Part shown: positions 39,914 through 50,526 of the stretch, piece after piece
Numbering within the stretch: position 1 is the first letter of the stretch
Layout: each line of letters opens with the position of its first letter
Assembly: GCA_963522145.1 (NCBI GenBank)
Contig: CAUQXI010000011.1
Span: forward strand, 1-64,000
Direction of reading: 5' to 3'
Source of the DNA: Mesorhizobium_B sp963522145
GTDB taxonomy: Bacteria > Pseudomonadota > Alphaproteobacteria > Rhizobiales > Rhizobiaceae
DNA length: 64,000 bases
The notes under the pieces: model-generated
Database searches by the model: none
Seen by the model: only the letters and a program-made list of their open reading frames with translations
What the model was told of the DNA's origin: nothing
Program-made: the position numbers and the translations under genes

Positions 39914-40804
39914 GTGAGCATTCAAAGCATGACAGGCTTCGCGCATGCCGCGCGTGAGTTGGGCGGCGTGGCGCTGGCCTGGGAAATCCGTTCCGTGAAT
40001 GGCAAGAGCTTGGATGTGCGCGTGCGTCTGCCCCCGGGTGGCGAGCGCCTGGAGCCGGCCGTGCGGCAGGCCATTGCGAAGCGTTTCACCCGCGGCCACA
40101 TCCAGGCGTCCCTGAACTGGTCGAGAACGAAAGCCTCGGTCGCGCAGCCCATCATCAACGAGGAACTGCTGCGCGATCTGGCGGAGCTTGCCCAGCGGCT
40201 CCAGCAGCAATTCGGTGCAGCACCTGCGCGGGCGGACGGCCTGCTCGCGCTCCGCGGCGTCATCGAAGCGCCGGAGCTCGCGGAAGGCGCGGAGGCGCTC
40301 GCCGCGAACGACCACGAAGCGCTATCCCTTCTGGAAGAGGCGCTTGCCGGCCTAGAAGCAACCCGTGCGGCCGAGGGTCAGGCCATCGCCGGCGTTCTTC
40401 GCACAGCCCTCGATTCCATCGAGGCAGTCATTCAGCGCATCGAGAGCGATCCGTCCCGCCGACCGGAGGCGATCCGCGATCGCCTGGCTGCTCAGCTTCG
40501 TCCCTTGCTGGATGGCAGCAGCGGCCTGGACCCTGACCGTCTCCTGGTTGAGGCGGCACTGCTTGCTGCCAAGGCCGATGTTCGCGAGGAGATCGATCGC
40601 GTCCTGATGCATGTTGCCGCGGCTCGAAAAATGCTCGACGAAAATGGCCCTGTCGGCCGTCGTTTGGACTTCCTCGCCCAGGAATTTAACCGCGAAGCAA
40701 ACACCTTGTGCTCAAAGTCCAATGCGCCGTCAGTGACGTCGGCGGGGCTCGAGCTGAAGGCGATCGTCGATCAGTTTCGCGAGCAGGTTCAAAACCTGGA
40801 GTAG
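39914..40804 (+). CDS. YicC/YloC-family endoribonuclease
   Basis: The 296-residue product starts MSIQSMTGFAHA (GTG start at 39914), the hallmark of the YicC family, and ends in a DUF1732 domain with DRVLMHVAAARKMLDENGPV and FLAQEFNREANTLCSKSN. E. coli YicC is reported to act in RNA decay. It stops with TAG; the gmk start lies three bases on, in the same frame. Confidence 0.9.
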   Translation: MSIQSMTGFAHAARELGGVALAWEIRSVNGKSLDVRVRLPPGGERLEPAVRQAIAKRFTRGHIQASLNWSRTKASVAQPIINEELLRDLAELAQRLQQQFGAAPARADGLLALRGVIEAPELAEGAEALAANDHEALSLLEEALAGLEATRAAEGQAIAGVLRTALDSIEAVIQRIESDPSRRPEAIRDRLAAQLRPLLDGSSGLDPDRLLVEAALLAAKADVREEIDRVLMHVAAARKMLDENGPVGRRLDFLAQEFNREANTLCSKSNAPSVTSAGLELKAIVDQFREQVQNLE

Positions 40805-40807
40805 GGT

Positions 40808-41434
<627 letters not shown>

Positions 41435-41464
<30 letters not shown>

Positions 41465-42319
41465 GCGCGCATCCTCGAACGCAGTGGCCAAGGCAGCAAA
41501 TTCGGCAATCGTAAGCGTTTCGGCTCGTCGAGTCGGATCGATCCCCACACGCGCAAGCAAGGTCTCGCCGCCCAAACCTTTCAGGCTCTGGCGCAGCATC
41601 TTTCGCCGCTGTCCGAAAGCCGCTTCCGTGATGCGCCCTAATGTAGCAGCCGAAGCGGGAAGCGGGTGCGAACGCGGAACGAGATGCACCACCGACGAGG
41701 TGACCTTCGGCGGCGGCGTAAAGGCCTGCGGCGGAACGTCGAACACAATGCGCGCTTCCGTGCGCCAGCCTGCAAGAACCCCGAGCCGCCCATAGGCACC
41801 GCTTCCAGGCTGCGCCACGATGCGCTCGGCGACCTCGCGCTGGAACATCAGGGTCAGCGACTGGAAGAAGGGCGGCCACGGCTCCGTCGTCAGCCAGCGG
41901 ACCAGAAGCTCCGTACCGATATTATAGGGAAGGTTGGCGACAATCAGCGTCGGCTCACCTTGGGAGAGGGTGGACCAATCTGTTTGAAGCGCGTCGCCGG
42001 GAATGACGTCGAGACGACCGGGGTAATGCGCTGCGACGTCAGCAAGCGCCGAAAGGCAGCGCTCGTCACGTTCCACGGCGATCACCCGCCGCGCACCATT
42101 CATCAGCAGGGCACGTGTCAGCCCGCCAGGCCCGGGGCCGACCTCGATCACGGTGGAATCGCGTAGGTTGCCCGCCGCCCTTGCGATGCGTGAGGTCAGG
42201 TTCAGATCGAGAAGAAAGTTCTGACCGAGCGACTTCTTCGCCAGCAGCCCATGATCACGAATGATCTGGCCGAGCGGCGGCAGACCGTCCACAGCCTGCC
42301 GGGCGTGATCGGTTGGCAA
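41435..42319 (-). CDS. rsmA: 16S rRNA (adenine1518/1519-N6) dimethyltransferase
   Basis: RsmA (KsgA) dimethylates two adjacent adenines near the 3' end of 16S rRNA late in 30S assembly. The 294-residue product has KKSLGQNFLLD, the AdoMet motif EVGPGPGGLT, and the catalytic NLPYNI. It follows the surA-like gene by ten bases. Many related genomes have pdxA between these two genes; here it is missing. Tail-to-tail overlap with gmk is 30 bases. Confidence 0.96.
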
Positions 42320-42329
42320 GATGCTGCGT

Positions 42330-43280
42330 TCAGCGCTCGACGATTTTTGCGCGCTCGCGGAGTTCGGCCACGTATTTCTTGTTCAGCTCGTCGGCCTGCC
42401 CGTCCTTGTCCTTGCCCGAGGCGGCCTCGCCCTGAAACACCATCTGCGCGACGCTGTCGTTGGATACCTCGCGCGCGGAGCAGATGCCGATGAATTCCAC
42501 GCCCCGCTCGGTTTCGCGCACCGGCGTGGCGCCGCCCTGCTTGGCAGACTTGATCGCATCGGCCCATTCCGGCGGAAGCTGCGGCGCGAGCGTGCGGCCG
42601 AGGTCGCGCACCGTCACATCCACGAGGCCCTTGGCGAACTGGCGCGTGCTTTCGCAGCCGCTGAAGCGCAGCCGCATGGCTTCGGCCTCCTTCTTGCGCC
42701 GGCCCAGCCCTGAAGCGCGTTCCGCCGCGGGCACCACGAAGATCACCTGCTGAAGCATGTATTCCGTGGCGCTCGGCTTGTTGCCGCCATCCTTCAGCAT
42801 GCGGCGCACCGCGTCCTGCTCGGTCACCCTCCCGCCGCCTCCGCTCTTGGAACGGAAGCGCATGCCCAGCGCCTGGTTCCAGCCCATTTGGGCGCGGATA
42901 TATTCCTTGAAATGCGCGGGCGTGACGCCCGACTGCTCCATGACGCCGTTGAGTTGCTGGAGCGTCATCTTGTTGTTCTTGGCGAAGCGCTGATAGGCTT
43001 CGTTCACCTGATCGTCGCTGATATTGATCTTGAGGCGCCTGACCTCAGCCATCTTCAAGGTCTGCTCGACCATGTCTTCGCCGGCCATCTTGTTCAGATT
43101 GCCCGTCTTGCGCTGCAGCTTGAGGAAGGCGGCGCGACGCTGGATGTCGTAGCTCGTCACGGGAACGCTGTTGACGACATATTTGATGTCGCTGGCGGCG
43201 GCAGGAGAGAGTGTCGAGGGGAGAAGAGCGCCCGTGGCAAGGAGCAGAGCAAGGGCGGAGGAAAGAGCTGCCTTCTTCAT
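42330..43280 (-). CDS. SurA-like periplasmic chaperone / peptidylprolyl isomerase N-domain protein
   Basis: The 316-residue product has a signal peptide (MKKAALSSALALLLATGALL, cleavage near SPAAA) and a SurA N-terminal chaperone domain: YVVNSVPVTSYDIQRRAAFL and VNEAYQRFAKNNKM. A parvulin-like region is weakly visible in the C-terminal half (EYMLQQVIFVVP, GRTLAPQLPPEW). Its place between lptD and rsmA is the surA position. The ATG at 43280 is preferred; another is 12 bases upstream. It probably assists folding of outer-membrane proteins such as LptD. Confidence 0.82.
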   Translation of the reverse strand: MKKAALSSALALLLATGALLPSTLSPAAASDIKYVVNSVPVTSYDIQRRAAFLKLQRKTGNLNKMAGEDMVEQTLKMAEVRRLKINISDDQVNEAYQRFAKNNKMTLQQLNGVMEQSGVTPAHFKEYIRAQMGWNQALGMRFRSKSGGGGRVTEQDAVRRMLKDGGNKPSATEYMLQQVIFVVPAAERASGLGRRKKEAEAMRLRFSGCESTRQFAKGLVDVTVRDLGRTLAPQLPPEWADAIKSAKQGGATPVRETERGVEFIGICSAREVSNDSVAQMVFQGEAASGKDKDGQADELNKKYVAELRERAKIVER

Positions 43281-43419
43281 CGAAGTTCCCAAGTCGAATC
43301 GTCTGCGGGGCTCCCGCTGCCCCGTTCAAGCGCGCAGATTGCTCATGCGAACACGATGCTTTCCTGCTGAACCAGTGCGGCAAAACCATGTCGGGGCACA
43401 AAGCGCCGCCGCATGAACC

Positions 43420-45861
43420 TCAGTCGAGCACGTTTGTCGGCTTACCGAAGTCACCGAGCGTGCGGAAGGACAGGTTGAAGCCGACCTTTTGCGACTCTTC
43501 GTGCGTTTCGCGATTCCGCTCCTCGCCATAGGAGAGGCTCAGTCCCACGCATTCGTCGGCATAGCCGAAACCGATCGTGCTGTCGGTCATGACGCTCTTT
43601 TCAAGATCATAGGTGCTGGCGCCGAATACAGACCAGTTCTGCGCGAACGACACCACCGCGCCACCGCGGACCTCCTGCCGGTCCTCCTCGAAGCCATAAA
43701 GAGGCTGTTCCTGGATATAGGCATAGCGCGCGGTGAGCGAGACAGGACCGGAAGCGTAACCCGCTTTCAACTCACCGCGCCGCATCTCGAAGTTGTCTTC
43801 GTCGAAGCGACCGCTGGCCGAAAGGGACAGGCCGACCGGCGTGACGATGCCGAACAGGCCGACAAAATCGGACTCGTTCGTTTCAAGGCCGGAATAGGCC
43901 CCGACATTGACCAGGTCGGGCTGGTCGAAAGAGTTCTCGCCCGCGAGATGGAAGGACTGTCCGAAGATGCCGTTGGCACTCCAGCCGCCGCCGAAGATAC
44001 CGGTATAGCGCACGCCGAGATTTGCGCGCGTTCCGCCTTCAACACGATCATAGCCCGAGAACTTGTCGCGCTCGAACAAGGTCGTCGCGTCGAACACGAA
44101 GCTTTGGGCATCCTCGTTGGGAAGGCGCAACTCGCCGATATATTGCTCGTCCGGACGGGTGAAGAGCTGCGCCGTGGGCTCCAGCACATGAGTCGCGCTG
44201 CTGGATGAGAACAGCACTGGCCAGCGCAGTTCAAGCCCGAGCGTCGCCATATAGCGGTTGAACTCGGAAATTACATCGCTTTCGACAGCGGGACCTTGAT
44301 AATCCGGTGACGCGTTGAGGCCGTCGGCCATCAGCGCCAGCCGGTCGGCTGCTTCACTCGACGGATCATTGTAGTTGGCGTCAGCCTGGAAGGCGAGGAG
44401 AGGGGTTACCACCAAGCCCGCATCGGTGATGAAGGAGCGCTTCCACTCGGTTTCCGCGGTGATGCGCCCGTTTTCGCCTTCGAGGCCGCGGATGAACGGA
44501 TCGCCGGCCAGACGGATATCGTCGAACTCACCCGGCCTGAAAGCGTCGAGGCTGTCGCGCGACAGCACGCGCGCATTCACGTCGAGGTTCAGCTCTCCCC
44601 CGAAAACAGGCTCATCCGGCGTGAACGAGTAATCGAAGGTCGGCAGCACGAAAGGCTGCTCCTCGTCTCGCGCGTCGGAGTCGGAGTCCAGCACCTCTTC
44701 CTGCACGCGGAAATGCATCGTGCGCAGGTCGAAGTAGTTCCGGTCGTTGAGGCCGACGAGATAAACCTGATCGCGCTGAACCGTGTCGGTGAAGCCTTCG
44801 ATCCCGTAGGTCTTGGAAAAATTCTTGTCGGACTGCGCGAGCAGATCCCAGCCGAAGTTCCAGCGCGGATTGAGCTGGAAGTCGCCCTTTGACCCGATCA
44901 TCCCGCGCTTCTCGTTCGGATCGCCAGGAGGGCCGGAGTCTTCCGTGAACGAATCGAACTCCTCCGGCTCGTTCTGCCTGATGCCGGCGACCTTGAAGGA
45001 ATATTCGCCGTTGTTGAACTTCTGGCGCCACTCCGCCTGACCCAGGAAACCCTGGTTGCGGTAGTAGGTGCCGGACACTGTCAGGTCGTAAGTGGGGGAC
45101 AGGGCAAAGTAGTAGGGCACCGTGACGCCGAAGCCCAACTCATCGTCAAAGGACGCGCTTGGAATCAGGAAGCCGGATTTGCGCTTCACGGTCGGGTCGG
45201 CCGTTTCGAACACGGGCAGGTAAGCGATCGGAAAGCCGAACAACTCGAAACGCGAGCGCTCGAAGCGGACCACCTTTTCCTTGCCGTCCCAGATAATTCG
45301 CTGCGCCTTGATACGCCAGATCGGCGCGCGATCGGGCTTTTCCTCGCATGGCGCGCACGCGGTATAAACACCGTTGTTGAACACGGTGATGCGCCCGGCG
45401 CGCCGCGTTGCGCTTTCCGCCGCGAAATAGGTTTTGTCGGCGGTTTCGACGCGCAGTGCGTTGACGAAGCCCTCGCCGAAATCATCGGTGATATCGATGC
45501 GGTCGGAAGTGACGCGCGTGCCGGTGCTGTCGATCAGTTCGACTGCGCCAACCGCCATCAGCCGGCCCGTCTTGCGATTGTAGCTGACCTGCTTGGCGAC
45601 GAGACGGTTGCCGGCATAGTCGATCTTCACCGCGCCGGATGCCGTCACGGTCTCGTTGTCATTGTCGTAGGTGAGGATGTTCGCCTCGAGCAGCATCTGC
45701 CCGTCGCGCGGAACGCTGTCGCCCACAAGCGCGCCGAGGTCCTGCGCCTGCGCCGTCACCATCGGCAAGGCGAAGAAGCCGGCAACAATGGCCAGCGCGC
45801 TCGCACCGAACAGGTGACGCTTAAGACGCCCCAGACGGCTCCGGTCCTTTCCGGCCCCCAC
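43420..45861 (-). CDS. lptD: LPS assembly outer-membrane protein LptD
   Basis: LptD is the beta-barrel that inserts lipopolysaccharide into the outer leaflet. The 813-residue product has an N-terminal signal segment (LFGASALAIVAGFFALPMVT, cut near AQAQ), an OstA-like jellyroll (MLLEANILTYDNDNETVTAS) and a barrel that begins after KRKSGFLIPSASF. The GTG start at 45861 shares one base with the lptG stop (TAGTG) and has a strong AAGGAGG before it. The open frame further upstream lies inside lptG. Confidence 0.93.
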   Translation of the reverse strand: MGAGKDRSRLGRLKRHLFGASALAIVAGFFALPMVTAQAQDLGALVGDSVPRDGQMLLEANILTYDNDNETVTASGAVKIDYAGNRLVAKQVSYNRKTGRLMAVGAVELIDSTGTRVTSDRIDITDDFGEGFVNALRVETADKTYFAAESATRRAGRITVFNNGVYTACAPCEEKPDRAPIWRIKAQRIIWDGKEKVVRFERSRFELFGFPIAYLPVFETADPTVKRKSGFLIPSASFDDELGFGVTVPYYFALSPTYDLTVSGTYYRNQGFLGQAEWRQKFNNGEYSFKVAGIRQNEPEEFDSFTEDSGPPGDPNEKRGMIGSKGDFQLNPRWNFGWDLLAQSDKNFSKTYGIEGFTDTVQRDQVYLVGLNDRNYFDLRTMHFRVQEEVLDSDSDARDEEQPFVLPTFDYSFTPDEPVFGGELNLDVNARVLSRDSLDAFRPGEFDDIRLAGDPFIRGLEGENGRITAETEWKRSFITDAGLVVTPLLAFQADANYNDPSSEAADRLALMADGLNASPDYQGPAVESDVISEFNRYMATLGLELRWPVLFSSSSATHVLEPTAQLFTRPDEQYIGELRLPNEDAQSFVFDATTLFERDKFSGYDRVEGGTRANLGVRYTGIFGGGWSANGIFGQSFHLAGENSFDQPDLVNVGAYSGLETNESDFVGLFGIVTPVGLSLSASGRFDEDNFEMRRGELKAGYASGPVSLTARYAYIQEQPLYGFEEDRQEVRGGAVVSFAQNWSVFGASTYDLEKSVMTDSTIGFGYADECVGLSLSYGEERNRETHEESQKVGFNLSFRTLGDFGKPTNVLD

Positions 45862-46949
45862 TAGCCGTCCTCCTTGTAAAGCAGGAACGTCACTCCAAAA
45901 AACATCGCCACGACGACAGGCACCCAAGCCGCCACGACAGGCGGTACGAAGCCGGCATTCCCGAACGCCCTGACGAGAACCGAGACGACATAAAGCAGAA
46001 AGCCCGCGACCACGCCACCTAGAATCAGGGTCGCGGACTGCCCCATCCGTGCAAATCGCATGGACACTGTTGCTGCAATGACAGTCATCGCCACCAGCAG
46101 GAAGGGCAGGGCGATCAGCGAATGAAGCTGCATCGCGAAAGCATCGGCGCGCAGTCCGAAGGAGCGCGCGACCTCGACCTTCTCCGGCAACTCGTAGAAG
46201 GGCACTGTTTCAGGCCGCGCCAGGCGCTCCTGCACATATTCCGGCTTGAGGGTGGTGGGCACCCGCTCGGTGGCGAGCGGCGGAAGATGCTCGCCTTCCT
46301 TGAACCGGCGAATCTCCGACAATTCCCAATAGCCGTCCTTGAGTAGTGCCAGCGCGGCGTCCCGGCGTTCCGTCAGGTTGCCGTCGGCGTCGATCGAAAG
46401 AAACACGGCATCCACCAGTTCGGTGCCGCCGTTCAGCACCGCACGCGCCCCGATGATGGTTTCTCCCTCCGTGCTGGTGCGCTGGCGCAGCCAGGGCGGG
46501 CCGAAGGAGGAGACGCGGGACGCATTGCCTGAACGCAGGCCGCTTTCCCAGCTCTCGGAATGGAGCAGGCCGTTTGCCGCGATCGGATTGAGGACCGCCA
46601 CGGTGAGGACGCCGAACAGAAGCGCGCCGAAGCAAGCAGGCGTCAGGATCTGCCAGGCGGAAATGCCCGCCGCGCGCGCCACCACCAGCTCATATTTGCG
46701 GTTGAGCGAGACCAGAGTCGTCATGGCGGAGAACAGGCCGACGAAGGGCACGGTCTGCTGCATGATCATCGGCACGCGGAGCGCTGACACAGCCGCGATC
46801 GCGCCCATCGACGCGCCCGAAACCTCCGACAGACGGCGCGAGAGTTCGGTGAAGTCGACCAGGAACACGAGCAGGAACACGCCGAGAAAGAACCAGGCGG
46901 TGATCACCACATAGCGCGTGAAGAAGTAGCGAGAGAGCGTCCAGCCCAT
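45861..46949 (-). CDS. lptG: LPS export permease LptG
   Basis: LptG is one membrane half of the LptB2FG transporter that lifts LPS from the inner membrane. The 362-residue product has the YjgP/YjgQ layout: three N-terminal spans (LSRYFFTRYVVITAWFFLGV onward), a periplasmic jellyroll and three C-terminal spans. Its ATG overlaps the lptF stop (TGATG), and its TAG stop overlaps the lptD GTG, so lptF-lptG-lptD are tightly coupled. Confidence 0.94.
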   Translation of the reverse strand: MGWTLSRYFFTRYVVITAWFFLGVFLLVFLVDFTELSRRLSEVSGASMGAIAAVSALRVPMIMQQTVPFVGLFSAMTTLVSLNRKYELVVARAAGISAWQILTPACFGALLFGVLTVAVLNPIAANGLLHSESWESGLRSGNASRVSSFGPPWLRQRTSTEGETIIGARAVLNGGTELVDAVFLSIDADGNLTERRDAALALLKDGYWELSEIRRFKEGEHLPPLATERVPTTLKPEYVQERLARPETVPFYELPEKVEVARSFGLRADAFAMQLHSLIALPFLLVAMTVIAATVSMRFARMGQSATLILGGVVAGFLLYVVSVLVRAFGNAGFVPPVVAAWVPVVVAMFFGVTFLLYKEDG

Positions 46950-48142
46950 CAGGCGGCGTCCCCTACTGCATCGCGGGAGCCCCAGCGCAGGAACGTCATG
47001 CGATCGAGCAAGCGCCTGAACCATCCGCCCAGTCGTTCCACGAGCGCTGTGGGCAGTTCCATGGAGCGGTTCGCCGCCATGAATCCGGCAGAAACAGCGA
47101 TCGTGCCTATCGGAACGGCATAGACCAGCGGGATGAAAAGGGCGCTGCGCTGCACCTGATCGGCGAAGAAGAAGCCGAGCCAGCGCTCGAACAGGGCGAT
47201 CACGGTGGCGGTCAGCAAGGGATGGATGCGGTTTTCGCGGTATGATCGTGGCAGACCTGCGACCGCGAGCGCGATAGCGGCGAAGACGAATGGATAGACC
47301 CACTCGGTCAGGCGTCGGTGGATTTCCGCGCGGTAGGACTGCGGCGATTCCTGGAAGATCTTGTCGTTCGGATCCGGGTCGAAGAGATAGGCGAGGGTGC
47401 GATCCTTTGGCAGCAGCTTGATCTCGCCGCTGTGAGCGGCAAAGGACGACAGGTCAAAGGCATTGGACGTGAAGCGGATGATCGATACTTCGCCTTTCGC
47501 CGTCTTCCGCTGCACCTCTCCGTCCTGCATAACCAGGATGTTCTTGGCGCCCTCGCGGGACACAGTGCCTTCCTTAGCATAATAGACGAGGTCGATGCCT
47601 TCATTGCGCGAGTCGGCGATGAAGATGCCGCCGAGCCGCCCGTCCGGCAGCCGCTTGGCGATCTGGACATAGAGCCCGTCCTCGACCCGGCGGAACGTGC
47701 CTTCCTGGATGACGAGCGAAAGCAGGTCGGCCCGCGCTGCCGCCACCAGCTCTCGACCGCGCTGGCGCGCATAGGGGTCGACGCTGTTGTCGATCAGGAA
47801 CGCGAAAAGGCTCGCGCCGAGCGCGAGAAGCAGGATCGGCTTGAACACCACCGGACGCGGGCTGCCCGCGGCCGCGATCACCATCAGCTCCGAGTCCGCG
47901 TTCATCGTCGCGAGCGTATGCGTCACCGCGATCAACATCGCGAAGGACACCACCAGCGGCACGATGGATGGCAGGATCAGGGAGGCGACCTTGAAAAAGG
48001 CCAGCGCCGACTGGCCACTGTCGGTCACGAGGTCGATGCGCGCCAGCACCTGCGTCGTCCAGACGATCACCAGCGTCCAGATGAGCGTGCCCACGAACAT
48101 CAGAAAGGTGCGCCGAAGGATGTAGCGCTCGACGACCTTCAT
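46949..48142 (-). CDS. lptF: LPS export permease LptF
   Basis: The 397-residue product is the partner permease of LptG. It starts MKVVERYILRRTFLMFVGTL and has spans near residues 12-35, 50-75 and 95-120, a periplasmic domain, and three C-terminal spans around 270-360. Its periplasmic ISLS-like jellyroll includes GTFRRVEDGLYVQIAKR. It is the first gene of the leftward lptFGD-surA-rsmA run. Confidence 0.94.
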   Translation of the reverse strand: MKVVERYILRRTFLMFVGTLIWTLVIVWTTQVLARIDLVTDSGQSALAFFKVASLILPSIVPLVVSFAMLIAVTHTLATMNADSELMVIAAAGSPRPVVFKPILLLALGASLFAFLIDNSVDPYARQRGRELVAAARADLLSLVIQEGTFRRVEDGLYVQIAKRLPDGRLGGIFIADSRNEGIDLVYYAKEGTVSREGAKNILVMQDGEVQRKTAKGEVSIIRFTSNAFDLSSFAAHSGEIKLLPKDRTLAYLFDPDPNDKIFQESPQSYRAEIHRRLTEWVYPFVFAAIALAVAGLPRSYRENRIHPLLTATVIALFERWLGFFFADQVQRSALFIPLVYAVPIGTIAVSAGFMAANRSMELPTALVERLGGWFRRLLDRMTFLRWGSRDAVGDAA

Positions 48143-48475
48143 CCCTGGCGCGTTTCCGGTTGATTCAAAGTGCCGGCCCCGATGTCTCGATCATTCCCGG
48201 CACACGCTCCGACGGGCGCTACATAGTTGGTGTCGGCACGGCACACAACGGCGCCGGCCTCACGGTTGAGCGCGGCAGCGCGCCGAAGCCTTTTCATCTA
48301 TTGGGCGGCACGACTAAGAAAGAGCCAATCGGCATAGTGAACAAGAAGTGAAGCGACAGGATGGTCGAAGATCATCAGTCCCCGTGGCGCATCTCACACA
48401 GCTTGCAAATCGGGCGAAAATACCCAAAGTCGCGCACCTCCCGCCTTTCCTCGTAACGTATTCCGGAAAACATCC
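48143..48475. other. Divergent lptF/pepA intergenic region (333 bases)
   Basis: The gap must hold promoters for lptF (left) and pepA (right). A fair minus-strand promoter is listed separately. A 63-codon rightward frame at 48160-48351 has no homology or ribosome-binding site I recognise. No operator, riboswitch or RNA gene was identified. Confidence 0.5.
48220..48248 (-). promoter_or_regulatory. Candidate promoter for lptFGD-surA-rsmA
   Basis: On the minus strand TTGTGT (complement of 48243-48248) and TATGTA (complement of 48220-48225) are 17 bases apart, about 78 bases before the lptF start. It is the best sigma-70-like match in the divergent gap, judged by eye. Confidence 0.4.
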
Positions 48476-50008
48476 ATGAACGCTCGCCCCTCCATAGCCT
48501 TCGCGCAATTTGCCGCGCCCCAGGCCGCTACCGTGGTGGTGCTCGCGGGTGAGGGCGGAACGCTGGACGCGAACGCAAAGGCGGCGGATCCGCATGGGGC
48601 TCTCTCGCGCGCCTTCTCGATCACCGAGTTCAAAGGCAAATTCGGCGCCTCCGTCGAGCTCCTTGCGCCGGGCGAGGGTGCGCCTGACCGCTTGATCGCA
48701 GCGGGTGCGGGCAAGCTCGACGCGCTTAACGAGTTCTCCTGGCTCAAGCTCGGCGGCGCGCTGGGTCCGCATATTCGCAAGGGCTCGGACGTGGCCATCG
48801 TCGCCAGCCTGGAAGGCGCGGAGGTCGGCGCGACTGAAGCCGCCCATCTCGCGGCGGGTATCCTGCTGCGCGCGTACTCCTTCGACAAGTACAAGACCAG
48901 GAAGCAGGACGAGGACAAGGCGGGCTCCGACAATGGCGACGCGGGCAAGCCCGAGGTGAAGCCGGCCAGCGTGACGATCCAGACAAGCGATCCCGAAGCC
49001 GCGCAGAGCGCCTTTGACCAGGTGCTCGCGGTCGTGGACGGTGTCTGCCTCGCCCGCGACCTCGTCAACGAGCCGGCCAACCATCTCGGCCCGATCGAGC
49101 TTGCCGCGCATGCGGAAGCGCTGCGGGATCTGGGTGTCGAGGTCGAGGTGTTGACCGAGGCTGAGATGGGCGAGCTCAAGATGGGCGCGCTGCTCGGTGT
49201 GTCTCAGGGCGCGACGCGGCCTGCGCGGCTCGCGGTCATGCAGTGGAAGGGCGGCGCGGCGGATGCCAGGCCGATCGCGTTTGTCGGCAAGGGCGTGGTA
49301 TTCGACACGGGCGGCAATTCGATGAAGCCCGCGGCCGGCATGGAGGACATGAAAGGCGACATGGGCGGAGCGGCCGCCGTAGTCGGCCTGATGCGCGCGC
49401 TTGCAGGCCGAAAGGCAAAGGCCAACGTGGTCGGCATTATCGGCTGCGTGGAGAACATGGTGGACGGAAACGCCCAGCGGCCGGGCGACATCGTCACCTC
49501 CATGTCGGGTCAGACGATCGAGGTGCTCAACACCGATGCGGAAGGCCGCCTCGTCCTGGCGGACGCGCTCTGGTATTGCAACGACCGGTTCCAGCCGGAG
49601 TTCATGGTCGATCTCGCGACGCTCACCGGCGCGGTCATCGTGGCGCTCGGTCAAAACTACGCCGGGCTGTTTTCCAACAATGACGAACTGGCATCGCGCC
49701 TGACGGCAGCCGGCCTCGCCACGGAAGAACGGGTATGGCGCCTGCCGATGGGGGCCGACTACGACAAGCTGATCGATTCCAAGAACGCCGACATGAAGAA
49801 CATCGGCGGGCGCTACGGCGGTTCGATCACGGCGGCGCAGTTCCTCCAGCGCTTCGTCAAGGACACGCCCTGGGCCCATCTCGACATTGCGGGAACGGCC
49901 ATGGGCTCGCCGTCAAGCGAGATCAGCCAGTCCTGGGGCTCCGGCTTCGGCGTGCGGCTGCTCGACCGGCTGGTGCGCGACAACTACGAACCGGCGGCAG
50001 AGAGCTGA
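48476..50008 (+). CDS. pepA: Leucyl aminopeptidase (M17, PepA)
   Basis: PepA removes N-terminal residues from peptides in the cytoplasm and forms hexamers. The 510-residue product has VGKGVVFDTGGNSMKPAAGM with metal ligands, the KGDMGGAAAV segment and the family signature NTDAEGRLVLADAL. The N-terminal domain (1-170) is variable as usual. It is followed after 13 bases by holC, the same neighbour as in many proteobacteria. Confidence 0.96.
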   Translation: MNARPSIAFAQFAAPQAATVVVLAGEGGTLDANAKAADPHGALSRAFSITEFKGKFGASVELLAPGEGAPDRLIAAGAGKLDALNEFSWLKLGGALGPHIRKGSDVAIVASLEGAEVGATEAAHLAAGILLRAYSFDKYKTRKQDEDKAGSDNGDAGKPEVKPASVTIQTSDPEAAQSAFDQVLAVVDGVCLARDLVNEPANHLGPIELAAHAEALRDLGVEVEVLTEAEMGELKMGALLGVSQGATRPARLAVMQWKGGAADARPIAFVGKGVVFDTGGNSMKPAAGMEDMKGDMGGAAAVVGLMRALAGRKAKANVVGIIGCVENMVDGNAQRPGDIVTSMSGQTIEVLNTDAEGRLVLADALWYCNDRFQPEFMVDLATLTGAVIVALGQNYAGLFSNNDELASRLTAAGLATEERVWRLPMGADYDKLIDSKNADMKNIGGRYGGSITAAQFLQRFVKDTPWAHLDIAGTAMGSPSSEISQSWGSGFGVRLLDRLVRDNYEPAAES

Positions 50009-50021
50009 GGCAGGCCGAGGC

Positions 50022-50471
50022 GTGACCGAGGTCATGTTCTACCACCTGACCGAATCGACGCTCGAGGCGACGCTTCCCGGTCTTCTGGAGCGCAGCCTCA
50101 AGCGCGGGTGGCGGGCGGCGGTGCAATGCGGCTCGGCGGAGCGACGAGACGCGCTCGATACGCATCTCTGGAGCTTTCGGGACGACTCCTTTCTCGCCCA
50201 TGGCCTCGACCGTGACCCTCATGTGAGCGATCAGCCGATCATCCTGACGACAGAGGCGGTCAATCCGAACGGCGCCCAGGTGCGCTTCCTCGTGGACAAT
50301 GCCGAACCGCCCGACCTGAGCGCCTATGAGCGCGCGGTGTTCCTGTTCGACGGTCATGACGCAACGCAGCTTGAAGGCGCGCGCGCCCAGTGGCAGGCCT
50401 TGAAGGCGGCAGGTCATGATGTGACCTACTGGCAGCAGACGGCTGACCGTCGCTGGGACCGCAAGGCGTGA
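50022..50471 (+). CDS. holC: DNA polymerase III subunit chi
   Basis: HolC binds SSB and the clamp loader to help lagging-strand synthesis. The 149-residue product begins MTEVMFYHLTESTLEATLPG (GTG start) and has the conserved LLERSLKRGWRAAVQ, DTHLWSFRDDSFLAHG, PIILTTEAVNPNGA and AQWQALKAAGHDVTYWQQ. It is probably co-transcribed with pepA. Confidence 0.92.
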   Translation: MTEVMFYHLTESTLEATLPGLLERSLKRGWRAAVQCGSAERRDALDTHLWSFRDDSFLAHGLDRDPHVSDQPIILTTEAVNPNGAQVRFLVDNAEPPDLSAYERAVFLFDGHDATQLEGARAQWQALKAAGHDVTYWQQTADRRWDRKA

Positions 50472-50526
50472 GCCTTGCACCGCCGTTCGGCCTGAACTTC
50501 GTGAAGCAAGAACTCCGGACAATTCG

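Noticed and set aside
48160..48351. A 63-codon plus-strand frame in the lptF/pepA gap
   Set aside because: It has no ribosome-binding site, no recognised family and would overlap the candidate lptF promoter; probably chance.
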